Shown here: piece after piece, positions 49,701-61,280 of the stretch
How the letters are laid out: the number at the start of each line of letters is the position of its first letter
Position numbering within the stretch: position 1 is the first letter of the stretch
Source: Aristolochia californica
Lineage: Eukaryota > Streptophyta > Magnoliopsida > Piperales > Aristolochiaceae
Length of the DNA stretch: 64,000 bases
Assembly: GCA_029961685.1 (NCBI GenBank)
Contig: JARWKL010000002.1
Span: 23,900,908-23,964,907 of the forward strand
Direction: 5' to 3'
Made by a program: the position numbers and the translations under genes
Notes under the pieces: generated by a model
What the model was told of the DNA's origin: nothing
The model's database searches: none
What the model saw: the letters and a program-made list of their open reading frames with translations, nothing else

Positions 49701-52700
49701 CTATGTGCCTTATATCTTTTTTGTTTACGAGAAAAATGGAGAGTGAAAACCCATGTTTGAATCTAAAAAAAAATTTGAACATCCCAAATGGAAATGCACT
49801 AATGCTGAGAGAGATAATTCCAAAAAATATCTGTGATTTTCAAGGATAGGCAAAAAGTGGGTTTTTTGGCTCTAGTAAATTTCCAACCACACGTTAATTT
49901 GAGGATTTAATTTTTTTGCTACTCGAAATTTTAGGATCATTTGGCCACTTGCACCCTCAACATGTTTGTGGCATGCAGGGATACCACACTTAAAACATGT
50001 TAGGATCAGTTAGAAGTCTCTTTCCAATAAAATTCCTCCAAGCTATTATTAGGGGGTTGTACTAGTGGAATTTCCCAAACTTCGATAACAAAACTTTGGA
50101 GTTCATTAAAATGCGTGAAACAATTTTCTTCACTTACATTTATTATAGTTTTCAAATTTTTTTAGACACATGAACTTTAAAATTTTATTTTTTTGCCATC
50201 TAATTTGCCTTATCTCGTTTTTGATTACGAGAAAAATGGGAGGGTGAAAACTCAAGTTTGGATATGAAAAGTTTTGAACATCCAAAATGGAAATGCACAA
50301 ATATTGAGATAGATAATTCCAAAAAGTATATGTGATTTTTAAGGATGGGCAAAAAGGGGGTTGTTTTGCTCTGGTAAATATCCAATCACACGTTAACTTG
50401 AGAATTTAACTTTTTCTACTCTTTGAAGTTTTTGGATCATTAGGCCACTTGCATCCTCGACATGTTTGCGGCATGCGTGGATACCACACTTAAAAACTTG
50501 TTAGGATCAGTTAGAAGTCTCTTTCCTATAAAATTCCATCAAGCTATTATTAGGGGGTTGTACTAGTGGAATTTCCCAAACATGGATAACAAAACTTTGG
50601 AGTTCATTTTCATTGCGTGAAATAATTTTATTCACTTACATTTATTATAGTTTTCAAATTTTTTTGCACACATGAACTCTAAAATTTTCATTTTGTTGTG
50701 ATCTATTTACCTTATATCTTTTTTGTTTACGAGAAAAATGGGAGAGTGAAAACTGAAGTTTGGATCTGAAAAAGAATTTGAACATGCAAAATAGAAATGC
50801 ACAAATGTTGAGAGAGATAATTCAAAAATGTATCTGTAATTTTCAAGGATAGGGAAAAAGTGAGTTGTTTGGCTCGGGTAAATATCCAACCACACGTAAA
50901 CTTGAGAATTTAATTTTTTCTACTCCTTGAAATTTTTGGATCATTAGGCCACTTGCATCCTCAACATGTTTGTGGCATGGATGGATACCACATTTAAAAC
51001 ATGTTAGGATCAGTTAGAAGTCTCTTTCCTATTAAATTCCACCAAGCTATTATTAGGGGGTTGTACTAGTGGAATTTTCCAAACATGGATAACTAAACTT
51101 TGGAGTTCATTTTTAGTGCGTGAAACAATTTTCTTCACTAACATTTATTATAGTTTTCAAATTTTTTTGCACACATGAACTCCAAAATTTTCATTTTTTT
51201 GTGGTCTAATTGGCCTTATAACTTTTTTGTTTACTAGAAAAATGGGAGAGTGAAATATCAAGTTTGGATCTGAAAAAAAAATTGAACATCCAAAATGGAA
51301 AAGAAAAAATGCTGAGAGAGAAAATTCCAAAAAGTATCTGTGATTTTTAAGGATAGGTAAAAAGTGGGTTGTTTGGCTCTGGTAAATATCCAACCACTCG
51401 TTAACTTGAGAATTTAATTTTTTCTACTCTTAGAAATTTTAGGATCATTTGGCCACATGCATCCTCAACATGTTTGTGACACGCATGGATACAACACTTA
51501 AAACATGTTAGGATCAGTTAGAAGTCTCTTTCCTATAAAATTCCACCAAGCTATTATTAGGGGGTTGTACTAGTGGAATTTCCAAACTTGGACAACAAAA
51601 CTTTGCAGTTCATTTTTAGAGCGTGAAATTATTTTCTTCACTTACATTTATTATAGTTTTCAAATTATTTTGCACACATGAACTCTAAATTTTCACTTTG
51701 TTGCGATGTATTTGCCTTATATCTTTTTTGTTTACGAGAAAAATGGGAGATTGAAAACTCAAGTTTGGATCTAAAAAAAAATTTGAACATCCAAAATGGA
51801 AATGCACAAATGCGGAGTGAGATAATTCCAAAAAGTATCTGTGATTTTTAAGGATAGGCAAAAAGTGGGTTGTTTGGCTCTGGTAAATATCCAATCACAC
51901 GTTAACTTGAGAATTTAATTTTTTCTACTCGAAATTTTTGGATCATTTGACCACTTGCATCCTCAACATGTTTGTGGCATGCATGGATACCACACTTAAA
52001 ACATGTTAGGATCGGTTTGAAGTCTCTTTCCTATAAAATTCCTCCAAGTTATTATTAGGGGGTTGTTCTGGTGGAATTTCCCAAACATGGATAACAAAAC
52101 TTTGGAGTTCATTTTCAGTGCGTGAAATAATTTTCTTCACTTATTTTAATTATAGTTTTCAAATTTTTTTGCACACATGAACTCTAAAATTTTTATTTTG
52201 TTGCTATCGATTTGCCTTATATCTTTTTGGTTTACAAGAAAAATGGGAAAGTGAAAACTCAAGTTTGGATCTGAAAAAAAATTTGAACATCCAAAATGGA
52301 AATATACAAATGCTGAGAGAGATAATTCCAAAATGTATCTGTGATTTTAGAGGATAGGATAAAAATGGGTTGTTTGGCTCTGCTAAATATCCAACCACAC
52401 GTTAACTTGAGAATTTAATTTTTTCTACTCCTTGAAATTTTTGGATTATTAGGCCACTTGCATCCTCAACATGTTTGTGGCATGCATGGATACCACACTT
52501 AAAACATGTTAGGATTAGTTAGAAGTCTCTTTCCGATAAAATTCCACAAAGCTATTATTAGGGGATTGTACTAGTGGAATTTCCCAAACATGGATAACAA
52601 AACTTTGGTGTTCATTTTTAGTGCGTGAAACAATTTTCTTCACTTATATTTATTATAGTTTTCAAATTTTTTTGCACACTTGAACTCTAAAATTTTCATT

Positions 52701-54248
52701 TTGTTGCGGTCTAATTTGCCTTATATCTTTTTTTTTTTACGAGAAAAATGGGAGAGTGAAAACTCAAGTTTGGATCTGAAAAAAAAATTGAACATCCAAA
52801 ATGGAAATACACAGATTCTCAGAGAGAAAATTCCAAAAAGTATCTGTGATATTTAAGGATAGGCAAAAAGTGGGTTGTTTGGCTCTGGTAAATATCCAAC
52901 CACACATTAATTTGAGAATTTAATTTTTTCTACTCCTTGAAATTTTTGGATCACTAGGCCACTTGCGTCCTCAACATGTTTGTGGCATGCATGGATACAA
53001 CACTTAAAACATGTTAGGATCAGTTAGAAGTCTCTTTCCTATAAAATTCCACCAAGCTATGATTAGGGGGTTGTACTAGTGGAATTTCCCAAACTTGGAT
53101 AACAAAACTTTGGAGTTAATTTTTAGGGTCTGAAATAATTTTCTTCACTTACATTTATTATAGTTTTCAAATTTTTTCGGACACATGAACTCCAAAAATT
53201 TCACTTTGTTGCGATCCATTTGCCTTATATCTTTTTTGTTTACGAGAAAAATGGGAGAGTGAAAACTCAAGTTTGGATCTGAAAAAAAAATTGAACTTCC
53301 AAATCGAAATGCACAAATGCTGAGAGAGATAATTCCAAAAAGTATATGTCATTTTTAAGGTTAGGCAAAATGTGGGTTGTTTGGCTCTTGTAAATATCCA
53401 ACCACACATTAACTTGAGAATTTAATTTTTCCTACTCCTTGAAATTTTTGGATCATTAGGCCACTTGCATCCTCAACATGTTTGTGGCATCCCTGGATAC
53501 AACACTTAAAACATATTAGGATCAGTTAGAAGTCTCTTTCCTATAAAATTTCACCAAGCTATTATTAGCGGGGTTGTACTAGTGGAATTTCACAAACTCT
53601 GATAACAAAACATTAGAGATCATTTTTAGTGTGTGAAATAATTTTCTTCACTTACATTTATTATAGTTTTCAAATTTTTTTGCACACATGAACTCTAAAA
53701 TTTTCATTCTGTTGCGATTTATTTGCCTTATATCTTTTTTGTTTACGAGAAAAAAGGGAGAGTGAAAACTCCAGCTTGGATCTGAAAAAAAAATTGAACA
53801 TCCAAAATGGAAATGTTCAAATTCTGAGACGAATTATTCCAAAAAGTATCTGTGATTTTTAAGGATAGGTAAAAAGTGGGTTGTTTAGATCTGGTAAATA
53901 TCCAACCACACCTTAACTTGAGAATTCAATTTTTTCTTCTCCTTGAAATTTTTGGATCATTAGGCCACTTGCATCCTCATCATGTTTGTGGCATGCCGGG
54001 ACACCATACTTAAAACATGTTAGGATCAGTTAGAAAGTCTCTTTCCTATAAAATTCCACCAAGCTATTATTAGGGGGTTGTACTAGAGGAATTTCCCAAA
54101 CATGGATAACAAAACTTTGGAGTTCATTTTTAGTGCGTGAAATAATTTTCTTCACTTACATTTATTATATTTTTCAAATTTTTTTGCACACATGAACTCT
54201 AAAATTTTCATTTTGTCGCGATCTATTTGCCTTATATCTTTTTTGTTT

Positions 54249-54550
54249 AAGAGAAAAATGGGAGAATGAAAACTCAAGCTTGGATCTGAAAAAAAATTTG
54301 AACATCCAAAAGGGAAATGCACAAATTCTGAGAGAGATAATTCAAAAAAGTATCTGTGATTTTTAAGTAAAGGCAAAAAGACGTGTGGTTGGATATTTAC
54401 CAAAGCCAAACAACCCACTTTTTGCCTATCCTTAAAAATCACCGATACTTTTTGGAATTACCTCTCTCACCATTTTATGCTTTTCCATTTAGGATGTTCA
54501 AATTATTTTTGAGATCCAAACTTGAGTTTTCACACTCTCTTTTTTCACGT
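54249..54550. repeat. Head-to-head inversion junction of the satellite array (near-palindrome)
   Basis: Plus-orientation B sequence runs to GGCAAAAAG at 54372-54380. The next base starts ACGTGTGGTTGG, which is minus-orientation sequence, and CTTTTTGCC follows at 54418-54426. The two arms, 54249-54380 and 54418-54550, are imperfect reverse complements along their whole ~131 bases and continue outward as the two oppositely oriented arrays. The 37-nt spacer (54381-54417) belongs to the minus-oriented monomer. The left array stops about 131 bases into its monomer, and the right one starts at the equivalent of about base 170. The junction also coincides with the B-to-C subfamily change. It could be a true inversion breakpoint, a fold-back rearrangement or an assembly join. 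The sequence alone cannot separate these. Confidence 0.9.
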
Positions 54551-56574
54551 AGAAAAAAAGATACTAGGCAAATAGATCGCAACAAAATGAAAATTATAGA
54601 GTTCATGTATACAAAAAAATTTGAAAACTATAATAAATGTTTGTGAATAAAATTTATTCACGCACTAAAAGTGAACTCCAAAGTTTTGTTATCCATGTTT
54701 GGAAAATTCCACTAGTACAATCCCTAATAATAGCTTGGTGGAATTTTATAGGGAACAGACTTCTAACTGATCCTAACTTGTTTTAAATGTGGTGGATATG
54801 CATGCCAGAAAAATGGTGAGGATGCAAGTGACCTAATGATCCAAAATTTTCAAGGATTAGAAAATATTAAATTCTCAAGTTAACGTGTCATTGGATATTT
54901 ACCTGAGCGAAACAATCCACTTTTTGACTATCCTTAAAAAACACAGATACTTTTTGGAATTATCTCTCGCAGCATTTGTGCATTTCCATTTTGGATGTTC
55001 AATTTTTTTTGGGCTCCAAACTTGAGTTTTCACACTCCCATTTTTCTCATAAACAAAAAAGATATAAGGCAAATAGATCGCAACAAAATGAAAATTTTAT
55101 AGTTCACGTACAAAAAAAAATTTGAAAACTATTGTAAATATAAGTGAAGAAAGTTATTTCACGCATTAAAGTGAACTCCAAAGTTTTGTTATCCATGTTT
55201 GGGAAATTCCACTAGTACAACCCCTTATAATAGCTTGGTGGAAATTTATAGGAAAAAGACTTCTAACTGATCCTAACATGTTTAAAATGTCATGAATATG
55301 CACGCCAGAAACATGTTGTGGATAAAAGTGACCTAATGATCCAAAATTTTCAAGGAGTAGAAAAAATTAAATTCTAAAGTTAACGTGTGGTTTGATATTT
55401 ACGAGAGCCAAACAATCCACTTTTCGCCTATCCGTAAAAATTACAGGTACCTTTTGGAATTATCTCTCTCAGCATTTGTGTATTTCCATTTTTGGATGTT
55501 CAAATTGTTTTTCATATGCAAACTTGAGTTTTCACTCTCCCATTTTTCTCATATAGAATAAAGATATAAGGCAAATAGATCGCAACAAAATGAAAATTTT
55601 AGAGTTCATGTATGCAAAAAAATTTGAAAACTATAATAATTGAATGTGGAGCAAATTATTTCGCGCACTAAAAATGAACTCCAAAGTTTTGTTATCCATG
55701 TTTGGGAAATTCCACTAGTACAACCCCTAATAATAGTTTGGTGGAATTGTATAGGAAAGAGAATTCTAACTGATCCTAACAATTTTTAAATGTGGTGGAT
55801 ATGCATGGCAGAAACATGTTGAGGATGCAAGTGACCTAATGATCCAAAAAGTTGAAGGAGAAGAAAAAATCAAATTCTCAAGTGGTTGGATATTTACCAG
55901 AGCCAAACAACCCACTTTTTCCCAATCCTTAAAAATCACAGATACTTTTTGGATCTATCTCTCACAGCATTTGTGCATTTCCATTTCGGATGTTCAAATT
56001 CTTTTTCAGATCCAAACATGAGTTTTCACTCTCCCACTTTGCTCGTAAACAAAAAGATATAATGCAAATAGATCGCAACAAAAAGAAAATTTTAGAGTTC
56101 AAGTATGCAAAAAATTTGAAAACTATAATAAATGTAAGTGAAGAAAATTATTTCACGCACAAAAAGTAAACTCCAAAGTTTTGTTATCTATGTTTGGGAA
56201 ATTCCACTAGTACAACCCCTAATAATAGCTTGGTGGAATTTTATAGGAAAGGCTTCTAACTGATCCTAACATGTTTTAAACGTGGTGGATATACATGCCA
56301 GAAACATGTTGAGGATGCAAGTGACCTAACGCAAGGAGTACAAAATATTATATTCTCAAGTAAATGTGTGGTTGGATATTTACCAGAGCCAAACAACCAA
56401 CTTTTTGCCTATCGTTAAAAATCCCAGATACTTTTTGGAATTATCTCTCTCAGCATTTCTACATTTCCATTTTGGATGTTCAAATTTTTTTTCAGATCCA
56501 AACTTGAGTTTTCACTCTCCCATTTTCTCGTAGACAAAAAAGATATAAAGCATAAAAAAAGAAAATTTTAGAGT

Positions 56575-56625
56575 TCCTGTATGCAAAAAGAATTTTAAAA
56601 TTATTTCATGCAATAAAAATGAACT
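56575..56625 (-). other. Short internal deletion in a C monomer
   Basis: ATGCAAAAAGAATTTTAAAATTATTTC lacks the usual GAAAACTATAATAAATG to AGTGAAG segment. The interval between markers 56527 and 56993 is 466 bases, about 35 short. A second small loss of around 14 bases lies near 56,330 (CTAACGCAAGGAG) in the preceding monomer. Confidence 0.75.
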
Positions 56626-56934
56626 CCATGGTTTTGTTGTCCATGTTTGGTAAATTCCACTAGTACAACCCCTAATAAAAAGCTTGGTGGAATTTTATAG
56701 GAAAGGGACTTCTAACTGATCCTAACATGCTTTGAATGTGGTGGATATGCATGCAGGAAACAGGTTGAGGATGCAAGTGACCTAACGATCATAAAATTTC
56801 AAGGAGTACAAAATATTATATTCTCAAGTAAACGTGTGGTTGGATATTTACCAAAGCCAAACAACCCACTTTTTGCCTATCCTTAAAAATCACAGATACT
56901 TTTTGGAATTATCTCTCTCAGCATTTGTGAATTT

Positions 56935-56965
56935 CCATTTTGGCCATTTTGGATGTTCAAATCCA
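56935..56965 (-). repeat. 9-base tandem duplication with adjacent loss
   Basis: CCATTTTGG occurs twice in a row, 56935-56943 and 56944-56952. Just beyond, TTCAAATCCAAAC lacks the expected T8 tract and CAG. A gain and a loss within 20 bases suggest a single slippage event. Confidence 0.82.
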
Positions 56966-57539
56966 AACTTGAGTTTTCACTCTACAATTTTTCTCGTAAA
57001 CAAAAAAGATATAATGCAAATAGATCGCAACAAAATGAAAACTTTAGAGTGCATGTATGTAAAAAAATTTGAAAACTATAATAAATGTAAAAGTGAAGAA
57101 AATTATTTCACGCTCTAAAAGTGAACTCCAGAGTTTTGTTATCCATGTTTGGAAAATTCCACTAGTACAACCCCTAATAATTTCTTGGTGGAATTTTATA
57201 GGTAATAGACTTCTAACTGATCCTAACTTGTTTTAAATGTGGTGGATATGCATGCCAGAAACATGTTGAGGATGCAAGTGACCTAATGATAAAAAAATTT
57301 CAAGGTGTAAAAAAAATAAAATTCTCAAGTTAACGTGCGGTTGGATATTTACCTGAGCCAAACAACCACTTTTTGCCTATCCTGAAAAAAAAAAAAACTT
57401 TTTGGAATTATCTCTCTCAGTATTTGTGCATTTCCATTTTGGATGTTAAATTTTTTTTTCAAATCCAAACTTGAGTTTTTACTCTCCCATTTTTCTCGTA
57501 AACAAAAACGATATAAGGTAAATAGATCACAACAAAATT

Positions 57540-58600
57540 GAAATTTTTGAGTTCATGTATGCAAAAAAATTCGAAAGGCAAAATAAATCTAAGAGAAGAA
57601 AATTATTTCACGCACTAAAAGTGAACTTCAAACTTTTGTTATGCATGTTTGGGAAATTCCACTAGTACAACCCCTAATAATAGATTGGTGGAATTTTATA
57701 GGAAAGATGATTCTAACTAATCCTAACATGTTTTAAATGTGGTGGATTTGCATGCCAGAAACATGTTGTGGATACAAGTGACCTAATGATCCAAAATTTT
57801 CGAGTAGAAAATATGAAATTCTCAAGTTAACGTGTGGTTGGATATTTACCTGTGCCAAACAATCCACTTTTTGCCTATCCTTAAAAATCACAGATACTTT
57901 TTGAAACTATCTCTCTCAGCATTTGTGCATTTCCATTTTGGATGTTCAATTTTTTTTTCAGATCCAAACTTGAGTTTTCACTCTCCCATTTTTCTCTTTA
58001 ACAAAAAAGATATAAGGCAAATAGATCGCAAAAAAAATGGAAATTTTTGAGTTCATGTATGCAAAAAAATTCGAAAGCTGTAATAAATCTAAGAGAAGAA
58101 AATTATTTCATGCACTAAAAGTGAACTTCAAACTTTTGTTATGCATGTTTGGGAAATTTCACTAGTACAACCCCTAATAATAGATTGGTGGAATTTTATA
58201 GGAAAGATGATTCTAACTAATCCTAACATGTTTTAAATGTGGTGGATTTGCATGCTAGAAACATGCTGAGGATACAAGTGACCTAATGATCCAAAATCTT
58301 AAAGGAGTAGAAAATATTAAATTCTCAAGTTAACGTGTGGTTGGATATTTACCTGTGCCAAACAACCCGCTTTTTGCCTATCCTTAGAAATCACAGATAC
58401 TTTTCGAAATTATCTCTCTCAGCATTTGTGCATTTCCATTTTGGATGTTCAAATTTTTTTTCAGATCCAAACTTGAGTTTTCTCTCTCCCATTTTTCTCT
58501 TTAACAAAAAAGATATAAGGCAAATAGATCGCAACAAAATGGAAATTTTTGAGTTCATGTATGCAAAAAAATTCGAAAGCTATAATAAATGTAAGTGAAG
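57540..58600 (-). repeat. Recently amplified single monomers in block C (offset 500-502 bp)
   Basis: GAGTTCATGTATGC followed by AAAAAAATTCGAAAG is found with starts near 57549, 58049 and 58551. The first two copies also share AATCTAAGAGAAG, GAACTTCAAACTTTTG, GTTATGCATG, AGATTGGTGG, AAGATGATTC, ACTAATCC and GTGGATTTGCATGC. Copies two and three share TTTTTCTCTTTAAC and GGAAATTTTTGAG. All three lie next to monomers reading TTACCTGTGCC. A fourth, more distant relative is at about 60,050. Confidence 0.82.
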
Positions 58601-61257
58601 AAAATTATTTCATGCACTAAAAGTGAACTTCAAAGTTTTGTTATCCATGTTTGGGAAATTCCACTAGTACAACCCCTAATAATAGATTGGTGGAATTTTA
58701 TAGGAAAGAGGCTTCTAACTGTTCCTAACATGTTTTAAATGTGGTGGATAAGCATGCTAGAAAGATGTTGAGGATGCAAGTAATCTCATGATCCAAAATT
58801 TTAAAGGAGTAGAAAATATTAAATTCTCAAGTTAACGTGTGGTTGGATATTTACCTGAGCCAAACAGCCCACTTTTTGCCTATCCTTAAAAATCACAGAT
58901 ACTTTTTGGAATTATGTCTCTCAGCATTTGTGCATTTCCATTTTGGATGTTCAAATTTTTTTTAGATCCAAACTTGAGTTTTCACACTCCCATTTTTCTA
59001 TTTAACATAAAAGATATAAGGCAAATAGATCGCAACAAAATGAACATATTAGAGTTCATGTATGCAAAAAAATTTAAAAAAATATAACAAATGCAAGTGA
59101 AGAAAATTATTTCACGCAATAAAAGTGAACTCCAAAGTTTTTTTATCCATGTTAGGGAAATTCCACTAGTACCACCCCTAATAATTGCTTGGTGGAATTT
59201 TATAGGAAAGAGAGTTCTAATTGATCGTAACATGTTTTAAATGTGGTGGATATGCATGCTAGAAACATGTTGAGAATGCAAGTGACCTAATGATCCAAAA
59301 ATTTCAAGGTGTAGAAAAAATTAAATTCTCAAGTTAACGTGTGGTTGGATATTTACCAGAGCCAAACAACCCACTTTTTGCCTATCTTTAAAAATCACAG
59401 ATACTTTTTTGGATATCTCTCTCAACATTTGTACATTTCTATTTTGGATGTTCAAAATTTTTTTCAGATCCAAACTTGAGTTTTCACCCTCCCATTTTTC
59501 ACGTAAACAAAAAAGATATAAGGCAAATAGATCGCGACAAAATGAAAATTTTAGAGTTCATCTATGCAAAAAAAATTGAAAACTATAACAAATGTTAGTG
59601 AAGAAAATTATTTCACACACTAAAAGTGAACTCCAAAGTTTTGTTATCCATGTTTGGGAAATTCCACTAGTACAACTCCTAATAATAGCTTGGTGGAATT
59701 TTATAGAAAAGGGACTTCTAACTGATCCTAACATGTTTTAAATGTGGTGGATATGCATGCCAGAAACATGTTGAGGATTCAAGTGACCTAATGATTCAAA
59801 AATTTCATGGAGTAAAAAAAATTAAATTCTCAGGTAAACGTGTGGTTGGATATTTACCTGAGCCAAACAACCCATTTTTTGCCTTTCCTAAAAAATCAAA
59901 GATACTTTTTGGAATTATCTCTCTCTGCATTAGTGCATTTCCATTTTGGATGTTCAAATTTTTTTTCAAATCCAAACTTGAGTTTTAACTCTCCCATTTT
60001 TCTCGTAAACCAAAAGGATATAAGGTAAATAGATCACAACAAAATGGAAATTTTTGAGTTCATGTACGCAAAAAAATTCAAAAGCTATAATAAATATATG
60101 TGAAGAAAATTATTTCACGCACTAAAAGTGCACTCCAAAGTTTTGTTATCCAGGTTTGGGAAATTCCACTAGTACAACCCATAATAATTCCTTGGTGGAA
60201 TTTTCTAGGAAAGAGGCTTTTAATTGATCCTAACATGGTTTAAATGTGGTGGATATGCATGCCAGAAACATGTTGAGGATGAAAGTGACCTAATGATCCA
60301 AAAATTTCAAGGTGTAGAAAATAGAAAATTCTCAAGTTAACGTGTGGTTGGATATTTACAAGAACCAAACAACCCACTTTCTGCCAATCCTTAAAAATCA
60401 CAAATACTTTTTGGAATTATCTCTCTCAGCATTTGTGCATTTCCATTTTGGATGTTAAAATTTTTTTTCTGATCCAAACTTTGAGTTTTCACTCTCCCAT
60501 TTTTCTTGTAAACAAAAAAGAAATAAGGCAAAAATATCGCAAAAAATTTAAAATTTTAGAGTTCATCTATGCAAAAAAATTAGAAAACTATAATAAATGT
60601 AAGTGACGAAAATTATTTCACGCACTAAAAGTGAACACCAAAATTTTGTTATCTATGTTTGGGAAATTCCACTAGTACAACCCATAATAATCGCTTGGTG
60701 GAGAAAGACACTTCTAACAAATCCTAACATGTTTTAAATGTGGTGGATATGCATGCCAGAAACATATTGAGGATGCAAGTGACCTAATGATCCAAAAATT
60801 TCATGGAGTAGGAAATATTAAATTCTCAAGTTAACGTGTTGTTGGATATTTACCAGAGCCAAACAACCCACTTTTTTCCTATCCTTAAAAATCCCAGATA
60901 CTTTTTGGAATTATCTCTCTCAGCATTTGCGCATTTCCATTTTGGATGTTTCAATTTTTTTTTCAGATCCAAACTTAAGTTTTCACTCTCCCATTTTTCT
61001 TGTAAACAAAAAAGATATAAGGCAAATAGATCGCAACAAAATAAAAATATTATAGTCCATGTATGCAAAAAAATTGAAAACTACAATAAAAGAAAGTGAA
61101 GAAAATTATTTCACGCACTAAAAGTGAACTCCAAAGTTTTGTTGTCCATGTTTGGGAAATTCCACTAGTACAACCCCTAATAGTAGCTAGGTGGAATTTT
61201 ATTGGATAGAGACTTCTAACTGATCCTAACATGTTTTAAATGTGGTGGAAATGCATG

Positions 61258-61280
61258 CCAGAAAAATGTTAACGTGTGGT
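61258..61280 (-). other. Deletion junction (~66 bp) in a C monomer
   Basis: CAGAAAAATGTT (ending 61270) runs directly into AACGTGTGG. The normal GAGGATGCAAG to CTCAAG segment is absent. GTT can be assigned to either side. The marker interval 61000-61436 is 436 bases. Confidence 0.86.

Larger units (their letters stand above)
40861..54380 (+). repeat. Satellite subfamily B block (~503-bp monomers, plus orientation)
   Basis: About 26 to 27 monomers. Compared with A, B has an extra CACGTTAA-like segment (CCAACCACACGTTAACTTGAG), TTTAATTTTTTC in place of TTTGATTTTTTC, AGGCCACTTGC, TTTGTGGCATGCATGG, ATACCACACTTAAAACATG, GTCTCTTTCC, an extra G in AGGGGGTTGTAC, AAAACTTTGGAG, and GCACACATGAAC. The extra bases explain the longer period. 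Phase markers: 41211, 41704, 42203, 42706, 43209, 43712, 44215, 44716, 45221, 45724, 46226, 46731, 47232, 47714, 48219, 48723, 49223, 49728, 50227, 50729, 51233, 51734, 52234, 52739, 53242, 53746, 54249. The first B-type sequence (CATATTTTAAC) begins at about 40,860, inside the monomer whose marker is at 40,698, so the A/B switch is mid-monomer. Monomers 44215 and 46226 keep some A/C-like states (GCATATCC). Confidence 0.92.

Noticed and set aside
54152..54442. A 96-residue minus-strand frame across the inversion joint as a distinct gene
   Set aside because: It is a chimera of two repeat frames brought together by the orientation switch. Its two halves each match ordinary monomer frames.
54249..54550. 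Calling the inverted junction a proven chromosomal inversion
   Set aside because: A fold-back or an assembly join would look the same in sequence alone. It is kept as a finding, not a conclusion.
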